58,649 nucleotides of DNA from Phytophthora quininea (lineage: Eukaryota; Oomycota; Peronosporomycetes; Peronosporales; Peronosporaceae), in the NCBI GenBank assembly GCA_011947345.1, contig JAAVTG010000905.1, positions 1-58,649 of the forward strand. The letters are read 5' to 3'. Made by a program: the position numbers and the translations under genes. The stretch's first letter is position 1. Each line of letters starts with the position of its first letter. Below, piece after piece: positions 1 through 11,253 of this stretch. The notes under the pieces are model-generated. The model was not told where the DNA came from. It worked only from the letters and a program-made list of their open reading frames with translations, and searched no databases.

Positions 1-238
1 ACGGGGCCTTGTATATAGTGAGTGCTGTGCGAGATAGAGGACAACCCAAGATCGTTATCAGTTGCAGTCTTTCGGTGGACATTTGTTGACGTCCTTGTCG
101 TCGCGTTGTTGGGATGGTACCGTTTTACTGGTACGCTTTGAAACGTAAAACCAAAACGTCCGAGACTGCGAGGAGCTCCTTGCACCGCACTCCCTGCTGA
201 TCCATTGCGAGTAGCTGGCCTGGAAGAGCAACGTCGAG

Positions 239-1974
239 ATGCTGCTGCAACGCCTGGTGGTGTGGCTGTACTCGCTGTGGGCGCTGCTGCAGCGTGTCAA
301 GCACAAGAAGTGGGTATTGCTTGTGCTCGTCACGTTCTACATGGGGATACGCTCCACGCGCAAGGAGCCGGTGGTGGGCAAGCCCCGCGAGGTGTTCATC
401 AACCAAATGATGACGCAGACCAAGGACATCGGGATGACGATGGCGCCCACGCCCGTGCTGGCCCCCTGGACCAACGCCAGCTTCGAGTGCGTGGGCTGGA
501 AGCGCATCCAGTCCTGTCGCGCAGAGCCCAAAGAGGCGAGGAAAACAACACACCAGAGCCGGAGAAGGACTTCCTTGGCTGCTCGGAGGAGGTCGGGCCG
601 CAGATGGCTGGCTACTGCATCGTGCGGAACCGCACCAGCGGAGATCTCTACAAGCTCATGGTGAGCGCGTGCGACTCGCTGCCCACGGGATACTACACGT
701 GCGATATGGCGAGAGATTTCTCCGAGTTTGGCTACCACTCCGTCAAGTACGAGCACACGCCGGTGGCGCCGACGTTGGCGTTACCCTATGAAGCCGCGAG
801 CAAGAGGAAACCCACGAACGGCGTGCTGATGATCATCTACGACCGCGTGTTGCCGTCGGCCTACGCTACGATAAGGATGCTGCGAGTGCAGGGATGCGAA
901 CTGCCGGTGGAGCTGTGGTACCGGCCGGACGAAATGTCCATGGACAACCCGATTGTGCACAAGCTGCTGTCGGATTTCAACGTGCGAATGCGGCCGATTT
1001 TTGATCGCCGCGCGATGGGGTTCCACGTCAAGCCGTACGCCGTGTACTACAGCAATTTCGACAATGTATTGTTGTTGGATGCAGACAACTTGCCAGCCAA
1101 GGACCCGACGTACCTCTTTGAGGAACCGGAGTTCCTGCGCACGGGCGCCATCTTCTGGCCTGACTATTGGCAGCCGGCCAACTCGCTCTTCCAGTTGTCG
1201 AACACGAGCCTACTGTGGCAACTCACGGGTGTGAATTACGTCGATATGTTTGAACAGGAGAGCGGCCAAGTGCTGATCGACCGGCTGCGGAGCAAGCCCG
1301 CTCTGGATAAGCTCATGTATTACTCGACGCATCAGCCCCGGTTGCTGGAACAACTCCACCTCATCTGGGGAGACAAGGACCTGTTTCGTCTGGCATGGCT
1401 CAATGCGAGCCAGCCGTTCCATTTCATTCGGTATCCGCCGGCAGTGGGCGGCTTGGACTTACAGAAGGAGAAGGGCGTGTTTTGCGGACTGGCCATGATC
1501 CAGCACGACGTGCAGGGCAACCTCGTCTTCTTCCACCGAAACTCCATCAAGCTGGACGGCAAGCCCGACCAACCGCGCATTATGAGCCATATCCAGGAGT
1601 ACTCACTGGAAGGCAACCCGCGCGACTATCGGATCTATCAGGCCGTGTACGCGCACAAGGAGTGCTGCTACTACATTGGCACCGACTCGCTACCCGACGG
1701 CCGGCCCGCCACGCAGGTCACGCCCATCGACTCGACCATCTACGCGTCCATCGAGGACTTGGCCATCCAGTTCTCGGTCGAAGCGCGGCAACTGCTGATC
1801 GACGACGCCATCGCGAACGACTACGGTTTCTGGTCGCTGCCCGTGCAGTACATTGTGGCCGTGTTTCTGCTGGTATATGTGCTGGCCATTATCCTGTTCG
1901 TGTGGTGCAAGGCTCGCCCTGGTCGAGAACGACTGCCCAGTCGCTGGAAGCCCAACGAGTCCAAAGAGAGTTAA
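239..1974 (+). CDS. GT71-like (MNN1-type) mannosyltransferase, copy 1, one frame break
   Basis: Likely Golgi or ER glycosyltransferase adding mannose from a nucleotide sugar to glycoproteins. A hydrophobic segment after KHKK (about residues 24-36) is a type II signal anchor. The catalytic-looking stretch has [17 protein letters not shown] and then GAIFWPDYW, the DxD region typical of the putative mannosyltransferase family (Pfam Mannosyl_trans3, GT71). A second hydrophobic segment near the C-terminus ([19 protein letters not shown]) is followed by a basic tail. The ATG at 239 opens the frame with the anchor. The frame changes near 530-545 in a GC/A-rich stretch and then stays open to 1974, so the codon-by-codon match to the second copy at 9009-10914 resumes there. 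The break is probably a one-base indel. The fold and family are well supported; the exact sugar linkage is not. Confidence 0.8.
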
Positions 1975-2484
1975 TTCATTAATGCCTCCTGCTGCTTTTC
2001 TGCGTTGTTTTGGTGGAGTTGTCGGACCGGCGGCCAGCAATGCCTACAAACGACGCTGCGAGACGACCTGCTTCCTTGAGGTTACCACCCGATGGATGGC
2101 CTGGCTGGATAAAATGGATCGGGGATCACTGGTGCGTCTGGCGTGGTTGGCGTCGTAGTCTTTCAGGTCGTCTCGGGTCACCTCGTAGCTGCCGCATGAT
2201 AAGCGAGCTAGGTGACGGAAAGGATAATTGTCAAGCTGCAATGCAGGACAAGTACTAGTAGGTCCCGTCACAGCAGACTCCGATTAATTGTTACTTTCTC
2301 TCCTATTAACGTTAGGGTAATTATCTCGATCAATGTAATTGAACCGTCACGAAACTCGTATTTATAAAATAGTTACCCTTATTAACGAGTCGTATCAGGT
2401 TGAAGTTTTATTATTATGGGCTCATCCCCACAAGAGAACCTCGGCTGTTAAACGCCGTAGTCGAGTTCCTTCCGGTGGCGGCCG
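1975..2484. other. intergenic region, no gene seen
   Basis: The stretch between the mannosyltransferase stop and the PP2C start is AT-richer than both neighbours and has no long convincing reading frame. It should contain the 3' untranslated region of the first gene and the promoter of the second. I recognise no specific motif. Confidence 0.4.
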
Positions 2485-3818
2485 ATGCAGAGCGTGCTGC
2501 GGGCGCGAAGGCGCGCGCTGGCCGCGGCGTGGCTACCCGCTCGACTCTGGAGCTGTCTGCGCAGGGCCCCACGGCGCCGGCGATCTCTTCTCTTCGCGAC
2601 CGCAGCTTCGAGCCCCAGCCGATCATCTACAGCAGAGACCACAAAGGGCGGATGTGGACAGGGCTGGCATTGGGGGCAACCGCTGCAGCTCTGGCTGTGT
2701 CGGAGGCAGCAGCCGACACGAAGAAACCGCAGGACGGCGATGACCCGAAGTGTCTCGCGGAGCAGTCCAAGACCAAGACTCAAATAGAGGCCGAGGCGGC
2801 GGCCCGACGCGAGTCCAAGCGCACGCTGAGGAAGCGCAAGACCATCGTGCAGGACGGCAAGTGCGTGGTCAGTACGGCCGCTGTTAGGGGGACAGAACCT
2901 ACATGGAGGACACGTCGTTCATTTCGCCGTGCAGGAGGTTCGCCGCGGTCTATGACGGCCACGGAGGCGCGGCCGTCTCTCAGTATCTGAGGAACCAACT
3001 GTTCTCGCTCATCGTGCCGGAGCTCTCGCGACTTGATACAGAAGTGATCGCCGAGAGGAACGGACAAGGAGCTTCGAATGTAGCGGCCAAGTCGGCGAGA
3101 CGACAGCGGTGTCGACCATGTTGAGTGACGCCGTGCATAAATTGGATAAGGAAGTGCAGGCCAAGAACGAGTGGCGATTTCAAGGGTCGACGGCTGTGGG
3201 GGTGCTGCTCTTTGACGACGTCATCTACTCGGTCAATGTGGGCGACAGTCGCGCCGTGCTGAGTCGCAACGGGGACGCCGTAGACTTAACGAGAGACCAC
3301 AAGCCAAATGACCCGCAGGAACAAGCTAGAATCGAGTCTCTAGGTGGACGCGTACGCTGGTACGGCTACGTCGACGCTCAGGAGACCCCATCGAGCCGTA
3401 CGGCGCCTACCGGGTTAACGGCAACCTGGCCGTGGCGCGAGCGATCGGCGACCGCGACGCGCGGCCGTTCGTCAACGGTGAGGCCGAGGTGCGGCAGTAC
3501 GACCTCGAGTACGATAAGGACGAGTTCATTGTGATCGCGTCGGACGGGTTATGGGACGTGTTTAGTAGTAGCGAGGTGGTGACGTTCGTGCAGGACGTCA
3601 TGAGCGGCGAGGTGGGCAGCCGCGAGGCCTGGAGCAGCGGCGGCCACAGCGACACTCGCGTGCCCATCTTCGAGTGGTCGCACCAGTACACGAGCGACCG
3701 GTCCATGATTAAGGCCGCGCGGCGGCGCAAGACGCAGATCGCCAAGTACCTCGTGCAGGAGGCGCTGTTCCGCGGCACGTCGGACAACGTCTCGGTCATC
3801 GTCGTGTGGCTGCGCTGA
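2485..3818 (+). CDS. PP2C-family serine/threonine phosphatase, probably mitochondrial, several frame breaks
   Basis: Metal-dependent protein phosphatase of the PPM/PP2C family. Recognisable motifs in order are MEDTSF and VYDGHGGAAVSQYL (metal-binding Asp and DGHGG), GSTAVGVLLFDDVIYSVNVG, GDSRAVLSRNG, RDHKPNDPQEQARIESLGG, ARAIGDRD, and IVIASDGLWDVFSS, ending with GTSDNVSVIVVWLR; all metal-binding aspartates appear present. The ATG at 2485 starts an Arg/Ala-rich leader (MQSVLRARRRALAAAWL) that looks like a mitochondrial presequence. A short hydrophobic stretch (GLALGATAAALAVS) follows in another frame. The reading frame changes near 2550, 2890, 3110 and 3370-3430, each time resuming with family-conserved sequence. 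The substrate is unknown. Confidence 0.85.
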
Positions 3819-4354
3819 GAATGGTCGGCAAGAAGGAGAAGAGGGAAGATGGCTGTCGTGTGTAGCGTTATTATATTCGGCGAGAGAATTCACCGCGGAT
3901 TGACATGGTTGAAGGCGTCGATCATGTTGCAGGCGAGAAAATAATGCCCGGTGGATATTTTCTTGTGGCAAAAAAACTGTCCCAAATAAGTAAAAGACTG
4001 CTCCTCAGTGATTGGCGAAAAAAAAGAAATAATTCACCCACGGCGCTTACGCGTGTCAGCCCCAGCAGCAGCAGCGCCATGCGTGTGGACTGCAGAGGGC
4101 AGGTGACTCCTGCTAAGAAGTCTTCCCCGAGCCACACTCGCGACGTCCCGTTTTACCCTTGGAAACTGTATGCTCACCGGTCACTTGACGTTTGTATGCG
4201 CAACATCAACAGCGACCATCACTCATATCATGCCCACCATTTCAGCCAATCCTTGATCCGCATTTCGCGAAAATTCCCACCGTCTCCGAATTCAAAAACA
4301 TGCTCATTCGCAATTCCTCCAACTCGTGACAAAGTCACACATATTTTTATAGCC
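3819..4354. other. intergenic region, no convincing gene
   Basis: The region between PP2C and the next gene contains an open frame from 3905, but its composition (Ser, His and Arg rich, no motif) looks non-coding up to the ATG at 4355. It probably holds the 3' end of the phosphatase transcript and the promoter of the next gene. Confidence 0.35.
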
Positions 4355-5462
4355 ATGAACAGTCCTGGCTCGACGACTTCCAGCACCGACAGCAGCGACG
4401 CGCCCATGTTCCAGACGCAGACCACGCTGGACGACGAGCTGCAGCTGCAGTTCGCGCCCTCGCCCACCTACTCGCCGGCCATGTACGTGGCCGAGCGGGA
4501 CGAGCCCGTGTCCCCGTGACGCAGTACCGCGACGCGCCGTTTCAATTCGCCCGCCTGCGTGGACCAATTGGAGGCGCTCGACAGCTTCAGCTTCTTCCCA
4601 GCTAAAATGGAACTCCAGCACAACACCAAGAAACACATCACAGGGTCCCCAGCGTCCCCGTCGGCAGCAGTGGAGGTCCCAATCAAAGAAGGCTGGGACT
4701 CGGTCTTCTGCTGCGCCTACCCGACGTTCCCGTCGACTACTGAACCAAATCAGATCATGACTACGTTGCAAGAGGCACTCGCACCATTTGAATGCGTTGT
4801 GCACGTCGAGAACCGCTGGACACTGCGCGTCTCGTGGCTCTGCGTGGCCGAAGAGATCGCCTTCAACATCTCGCTCATGCAGGAGCAATCGGAAAGTACG
4901 AGGTGGCATTCCGCCGTGAGATCGGAGACGAGGCAGTCTTTTGCAACTGGTGGAGTGCATCCGGGCTCGATGCAGCGCCATCGACTTAGAGCCGCTCTTC
5001 TTCGCCGAGACGACGCTCGAGCCGTGGCTGGACGCCAAGCAGGAGCTTAAGGGCAGACGGTATGCCATTTCCGACACGGAAGCAACGCAGCTCATCAAGG
5101 AGATGAACGCGCAGTTAGATGTCGACACGCTCTACGAGGTCGCCAAGACCGTCAAGAACCACTGCCGGCATCGCGGCAACCGCCGCTTGTTCCTCGCAGC
5201 AGATCGCTCTGGTTTCGTCCAAGCGCTCAAGTGGATGTTGGCGGACTCGGAAGTACTCTCGCGATTTGCAGTGTTCATCTTGATGCAGTACGCGATGGAA
5301 TCTGTCGACGGTGAAAGCCTCGACTTGTTCTCGTCGGCGTTCGAACGTAACTCGGTGGAGCTGCTGCTCTCCGAGCTTGAAAGCCGAGAGAAGGACAGCG
5401 TCTGCGCGCAGTTTGTCGTCCCGATGCTCACTCAGATCCAGCAGAGCTGGATTTTCGCATGA
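4355..5462 (+). CDS. conserved-looking hypothetical protein with helical C-terminus, frame breaks
   Basis: I do not recognise this protein. From the ATG at 4355 it starts with a Ser/Thr/Asp-rich, low-complexity stretch, then a frame change near 4515 leads to a segment beginning MDQLEALDSFSFFPAKMELQ. The middle part (WDSVFCCAYPTFPSTTEP, ENRWTLRVSWLCVAEEIAF, GKYEVAFRREIGDEAVFCN) alternates strand-like and helical segments. The last 170 residues (from 4941) are amphipathic helices reminiscent of armadillo/HEAT-like repeats, ending at 5462. Three frame switches (about 4515, 4895, 4945) join the parts. A KA1-like fold in the middle is possible but weak. Codon composition is that of the neighbouring genes, so it is very likely a real gene. 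Confidence 0.6.
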
Positions 5463-5886
5463 ACAAGCAAACGTTTTGAGTTCGACTCGTCAGCTCAGGG
5501 CGAGTGCTGAGCAGTGTCTCTATCTATTATCGACCGTACAGTAGCAGCCTCTCTCCATTCACAGTAGGCTAGACATGTGATCTAACTTATCTCCACATCA
5601 ACACCAATACAGATTGAAATTGCCCCAAACACTTTTTCTTCACCTTCACTCACGGTGCTGTTGAGTGACAATTGCTTGCTCGCTCTTTACTTCTTGGTCT
5701 TTTCTGGTTTGGGGAATAGCAGTGCAAGTGCACTGGTTAGTGCTGGTCTCGAGATTACCTACTAGAGAATCGCTGTTGAGGTGTCCTGGGATGTGTTTCG
5801 AGCGTTTCTTCGACGACAATTGAGACTTCGTCTCGGCTTTATTTACCTTTGGCAGCAATACACCAGTGCTCGCTTTCCAGCAGCGG

Positions 5887-7691
5887 ATGTGGACTCTCCT
5901 GAAAGCATGGTACGGCCATCTCTCCAGCTCGTGGCTCGCCATTCAAATCACACACTTTGGAGGAAAGTGTTCCATCGAACGGATGCTGGCGCTCGACGAA
6001 TACACACGATCGACATCGCTAACGCGCGTTCTTCTCGTCATTATCGGCACGCCGCTGCCGACCATCACACTTGCGCTTTGTCAGGAGAGTGTTCCGTTGC
6101 AAGCGCCAACTGCAGGGTGGAGTGTTAACATTGGCTTTGGATCCGCGTTGGCATCCTTGGAGCTGTGGCTGCGTTTGCTGGGTCGACCCAAGTGGGGTAT
6201 TTACTCGATGACGCAAAGCTTTCGATGCGACAGAGAATTGCGTTTAGCATCAGCTTGGGAGTCGGTTATATTGCGACGACGATGGTTGTAGCAGCGTGGG
6301 TGTTCCCGGTGCCGTTCACGACAATCTCGCTTATCTTTCCTTGGAGTGCAGTGTTTGTGGTAGCGTTTTGTGGTGTTTCGGGGTTTCCAGCTCTCGACAA
6401 ATTCTGGCGCAACGAGAACAACTCGGACTGCTGAATAAATTCTCCAGTGTGCAGATGACGTTGATCATGATCTACCCAGCGTACCAAGCTTTGTTCAACG
6501 TGGTGAACCATACAACCTACGAACTGCCGGTGCTGCTGGTTCTCCCGTTACTCAAACTCGTTTTAAAAATCGTGTTTGCCTCAACTCTGCTCCACAAGGA
6601 AGACGCGATCCCCGAAGAAGTTATCTTCACAATCGACTTCTTTGACGCACTCTATCTTGCGACTTTCATGCAGACCATCTCGACCAGGACGCTGGTAGTG
6701 CTCATCGTTGTCAACATCCTGCAATCAGCGATGGAGCTGTACGAACTCCACGAGAAAACTCGAGGGATGCTACAGCGGATTCAAAATGCAGCAGGAAAAG
6801 ATATCGACTGCAACGATCTGCTCGCCGATGTCCGGGCACTATGTCGTCGATCCAATTCAATACGCAACGACGCTGGAATTAAAGTGCGCTCCTGTGTCGT
6901 TCATCAACTTTCGCCAGAAGCTACAAAAGAGTTGGAAGCTTTTCAATGTCAATCGATCAGCGTACTACCCGCCACTCCGCGTCCTCGGAGTATGTTGGTG
7001 CCCAATGTTGGGTCTTTCCGGATGAACTACGACATAGGTATTTCAAAGCGAAAGATAAATTGGTGCTCGGCTGGGCGCAAAGGATGGCATCGGTAGTACC
7101 GACAGGACCATCAGATAACGCCGACGAATTAAAACTAGCGTGGCGCAGTCATTCGATCGTTGGCGATCAAATTCTGCTGCAAGAAGCTCTCGAGACACTT
7201 TTTACGGCTGAATGTCTTGTGTTGACTGAGTACTTGGAAGCCTTCGTGCCGACACTCTACGGAGGATTTGTCGTGGCCATGGTTCATCTACCAAGTGCTC
7301 ACTACCACACCGAGTTGAATCATGTCACCTCCAGCAACGTCAAAAGCATGGTTCAAAAGTGTTTATCTACGCACTGTTGGAGTTGCTCTCGTTTGTGGCG
7401 TTCGAGGTCATTATGAGACGAAGGTTTGGTATCCGAGTTCTACATCAACTTGCGTTCGTTCTCGAGACGCAAGTAACGTTCGTGCAAAGTCGTCTTATGA
7501 TGTATATGCTCTGGACTTTGACGTATCGCGTGGTGCATTTTGGTATGTTTCTGCCATGTATGTACTTGTTGCATATTTGTTTTCGAGTTATAACCTTTAT
7601 CCCTTCGTTCGTCAGGAGCCGATTTTTCCTTTCAGTTTGCGTGGATGAAAGCAACATGAATAGCAAAAGGAACAACGCACAAGCGCCTTGA
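5887..7691 (+). CDS. multi-pass membrane protein of an oomycete-type family, frame breaks
   Basis: Unknown function. From the ATG at 5887 (MWTLLKAWYGHLSSS) the protein has a cytosolic start with LDEYTRSTSLTRVLLVI, then about eight to ten hydrophobic segments, for example YIATTMVVAAWVFPVPF, SLIFPWSAVFVVAFCG, ELPVLLVLPLLKLVLKIVF and RTLVVLIVVNILQSAMELY. A soluble Ser/Asn-rich middle (about 6800-7150) precedes further membrane segments and the motif LHQLAFVLETQ near 7450. The frame changes near 6130-6160, 6400, 6940-7000 and 7350. A second, more decayed copy lies on the minus strand at about 43.6-45.3 kb; matches include RTLALDEYTRSTSLTRVVLV-like and QLAFVLET blocks. The paralogue shows that the pieces belong to one protein. 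The 3' end after 7550 is less certain. Confidence 0.65.
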
Positions 7692-7813
7692 TGTCCACCA
7701 CCGTTCTTCTCGGTTAAAAAGTTGCTAGCTCCTGCGATAACCTATTTGCAATTGCCAACCACCTCACCTGTTCTTGACGTGCCTCTATATTGCGACTCAA
7801 ACGACTGTCCCGA

Positions 7814-8874
7814 TTAGGCCAGCTCCTTGGCCAGGCCGCGGAAGTACGCTGGTCGACGCACCCACGTGCGCGGCAGCACTTCGTCGTCCTTGGCGAGACG
7901 CAGCGTGCGGCTCTCGTCGCGCACCAGCAGGTGTTTCTTTTTGGTGGTCGTGTCCCGGACGGCCAGGACGAACTTTGACTTGGTTTTGCTGTTCTCTGGG
8001 TTGGCGAAGCTCTTTTGCAGAGTGATCTTGTTGTTTCCAGCCATTTTCTGCAGTTGCAGAGCCTCCTCAGGGTACAGCTTGTCCGTGTGTCCGTGTTTGC
8101 CCATACGTCGCACCAGCGGCGGGTATCCCTCGAACTCGTCGCTCAAGAAGAAGAAGTCAGGGTTACGGAAAGCCTCCTCATCATGGCCCATCAATACCGC
8201 CTCCTGCTCAGGGGTGAGCTCCTCATCGGGTTTGGTGGCGTCTTGCTCCCTACGAGCGTTCTTTTGAGCCGAGCGAGCTCCTTGGTATTGCCCGAGGCCT
8301 CTGCGTCCTTGATCTTCTTCTGCCGCTCATCCATGTCCTTCTGGGCCTTTTCCTTGGCCTCCTGCACCTTGGCTTTGAACTCCTCGGGCGTCATCTCGCG
8401 CTCCATGCGCTTGAGCCAAATGTTGGCCTCCACGCGGGCCTTAGACAGCTGGAACTTCTTGGCCAGCGTCTCGGGCGTCCACAGCAGCGGGTTCTCCATG
8501 AACAGGTCCATCACCAGCTCGTCCAGCTCCTCGTTCTCCTCCACGCCGCCGGTGTTGATGTCGATGGCTTCCTCCACCTCGATGGAGCCGTCCTCGCCCT
8601 CGTCGTCCTCGTCTGCTGCGTCCGCAGCCTCTACACCTCCCTCGGCAGTCTCCTCGTCGTCCTTTGGCTGCTTCTCCTCGTCCGCCAGCTCCTGGAAGCG
8701 GCCGGACGTCTCGAAGCGGACGGCGCCATTGACACGAGAAAAGCTCGAGCTAGAGACGGCGCTGCGACGCGCAGAGCACGTCTGCGTCTTGGTCAAGACA
8801 GTGCGCGAGCTGTGAACGCTGCGGCGGGCAGCGGCGGCCCCACGCGCCGCCACACGACGCCAGGCGAGCTGCAT
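7814..8874 (-). CDS. mitochondrial protein resembling mitoribosomal mS45/Bot1 family
   Basis: The N-terminus (MQLAWRRVAARGAAAARRS) is a typical mitochondrial presequence rich in Arg and Ala. An acidic linker of about 50 residues follows, then MDLFMENPLLWTPETLAKKF and QLSKARVEANIWLKRME, which resemble the helix-turn-helix-like core of the eukaryotic mitochondrial regulator family (Pfam PF12298, yeast Bot1/mS45). A charged coiled coil (EEFKAKVQEAKEKAQKDMDE) comes next. The frame changes once near 8230-8280; after that the protein continues with ELTPEQEAVLMGHDEEAF and SDEFEGYPPLVRRMGKHG to a stop at 7814. The gene is convergent with the upstream membrane protein and divergent from the mannosyltransferase at 9009 (about 134 bases between starts, a shared promoter region). 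Family name is a tentative recognition. Confidence 0.6.
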
Positions 8875-9008
8875 CCTCCGTGTAAGAGAGCTTCAGAAGT
8901 GGACGGCTCTGAGCGCTGTGATACCAACCATAGTTAAACCAAGTCAAGTTTTAGTATCGGGTTCTGTTTAGCAATTTCGACCAATAGCCGAGCTCTTCTA
9001 TCAGTTCG

Positions 9009-10914
9009 ATGCCGCTCAAGGTCTGGGTCGCTCGCTTCCTGCGGCGGCACCTGGTGCTGGTGCTGGGGCTACTGCTGGGCTGCGTGGTGGCGGCCATCGT
9101 GTACGAGCTGACGGGCGGCGGCAAGCCCAAGGCCTGGAGCTACGACGCGCCGGCGCTGGACCGCGTGGACCTGGAAGGCCCGGACCGACCGACGGCGCTC
9201 TGGCAGGACGGCGAGTTCGAGTGTCTGGGCTGGCGCGCGACCCACGACTGCGACCCGTACGGACCGCGGGACGTGGCGCGGGATCGCGACTGCGGCCAGC
9301 CCATGCCGCGCTCCAGCGGCTACTGCGAGGTGCGCAACAAGACGTCGGGCCAAGTGCACCGAGTGATGTTGGCCACGTGCAAGTCCTGGCAGTGGTATCT
9401 AGTCCCCACGCTGTCATGCAACGACGCCAAGGACTTCACAGACTTTAGTATCAGGGCTGTAAATTACAGGCACGGGCCGCCAGAGCTGCCACCGCCGCAA
9501 CCTGGCAAACACAAGGAGGACAATGCAGACAAGAGAGGCGTCGTGATGATCGCCTACCCAAAAGTGGTGGCTGGAGTGTACGCCATTGTGCGTACATTAC
9601 GGTCCTTGGGCTGTGCACTACCCGTCGAGGTGTGGATCGACCCGAACGAGATGAGAGCCAAGCATTCGGTACTGGTAGAGCTGGTCAAGCACTACAACAT
9701 TTTTGTCAGAGTGATCCGAGACCCCAACGCGTCCAAGTTCCACGCCAAACCCTACGCGATCTACAACTCAAGGTTTGAGAGTGTACTGTGGCTAGACTCG
9801 GACAATATCCCCGTACGAGACCCAACGTACTTGTTTGAGACGCCCGAGTTTGTAAAGCATGGAGCCATGTTCTGGCCAGACTTCTGGAGACCGGCGGTGG
9901 ATACGCCATTCAATGTGCACCAGCAGAGTGCATTGTGGACGCTGTTGGACATGCCCTTTACGGACATGTTTGAGCAGGAAAGTGGACAACTACTGGTGAA
10001 CCGTTCGCGGTCTGCGGAAGCGCTGAATAAGCTCATGTTCTACTCGTCTCAGCTCCCACGACTGCTTACCGACTGGCAGCTCGTCTGGGGCGACAAGGAC
10101 TTGTTCCGTCTCGCGTGGCTGAACACGTCCACCCCGTTCTACATGGTGCAGCACCTCACTGCTCTCGGTGGACTCTACGACGCGGACGAAGACTTTTCTG
10201 CGGCGTCGCTATGATCCAACGCGACCCCGTTGGCGACATCATGTTCATGCATCGCAACCAGGGCAAACTCACAGGCCGTCGCGATCAGAAGCCGCTTATC
10301 ACGCATCTGCAGAAGTTCACTGGTGGAGATGGCACGGCAGCCTCCTCGCGCGTGACCTGGACAAGTATCGCATCCAATGCAAGATGCGTAGGCTAGGACA
10401 GTACACGTGTTTCTTGATGAACCCGCGCGCGCCTGACGGCAACGCCACGCCGTCGCTGATTGTAAGTATGGAGAAGACCCAGTACCACCAGATCGAGCAG
10501 CATGCCATCGGCTTCTCCATCGAAGGCCGCGGGCTCTTCAACAAGGAGGAGGAGGCCGAGGTGGCAGAAATGGAGGCAGACGCGCAGGCGATTCAGGACG
10601 ACGAGGCTGCAGCGATTGTCGCGGCGCGTGAGCGTTCGGAGATGCAAACTCGCGGCGTGTTGGGCTTTGTCGTGGTCATCGCGATCGGACTGTGGCTGCG
10701 ATGGCAATGGATCCGGCGGTGCAGGCAGAGTCGACCTAAGCTAGAGACCAAGCACTCGATGCCGTCACCAACAGCTAACGGCTCCTCGGCCCATGTAGCT
10801 GTGACGGTGGACTCTTCATCCTCGGAAGCGACTGCATCGTCGTCTGCAGTGTTTACAGGGACGACGTACAACTCGAGACGACGGAACTCGTCCTTCCACC
10901 TCGACGACAAATGA
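9009..10914 (+). CDS. GT71-like (MNN1-type) mannosyltransferase, copy 2, two frame breaks
   Basis: Paralogue of the enzyme at 239-1974. The ATG at 9009 starts MPLKVWVARFLRRH followed by a signal anchor (LVLVLGLLLGCVVAAIVY). Shared blocks are FECLGWRATHDC, GYCEVRNKTSGQVHRVMLATC, the donor-binding SVLWLDSDNIPVRDPTYLF (DSDN where copy 1 has DADN), [27 protein letters not shown] and [13 protein letters not shown]. After 10195 the frame changes (FCGVAMIQRDPVGDIMFMHR) and again near 10330-10350 (LDKYRIQCKMRRLGQYTC). A C-terminal hydrophobic segment (GVLGFVVVIAIGLWLRWQW) and a Ser/Thr-rich tail end the protein. Both copies have membrane segments at both ends. Likely secretory-pathway glycosylation enzyme. 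Confidence 0.8.
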
Positions 10915-11253
10915 CGAGAACTCATGACAACTTTTAGACTCATGTAACCAAAGACTAATGCATAGTGCATGGCCAAAAGCGAAGATGAAAAGCAAGGTGT
11001 CGGTAAAATGCTATAGTATTTGGATTTTTAAAAATGCAACACGCAGAAAAGCAGTAGGGCGCCGTCTCTCGCTAGTTCGTCTCGAGGCTGAGCTCTTCCT
11101 CCTCTGTTGAAAAACCTGTGGGCCCCACCGCCTCAATCTGTCGTTAATCCTGTCGCCCAGGACCTCGGCGCCGACTCGCCGGGTGCAATGGTATAGTTGT
11201 CTTGGCCACTCTTCATACGAGCGGCATGCGTTCCCCTGACCAGCCAGTCTCGA
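10915..11253. other. convergent intergenic region
   Basis: This short gap separates the 3' ends of the plus-strand mannosyltransferase and the minus-strand ornithine decarboxylase. It contains no convincing reading frame and presumably holds both 3' untranslated regions and polyadenylation sites. Confidence 0.4.

Noticed and set aside
205..238. Upstream extension of the first mannosyltransferase in another frame
   Set aside because: It begins at a TTG and the N-terminal membrane anchor lies in the ATG 239 frame, which matches the paralogue's layout.
4304..5128. Minus-strand open frame of 274 residues
   Set aside because: Antisense to the helical hypothetical gene; low-complexity Arg/Ser content and no motif.
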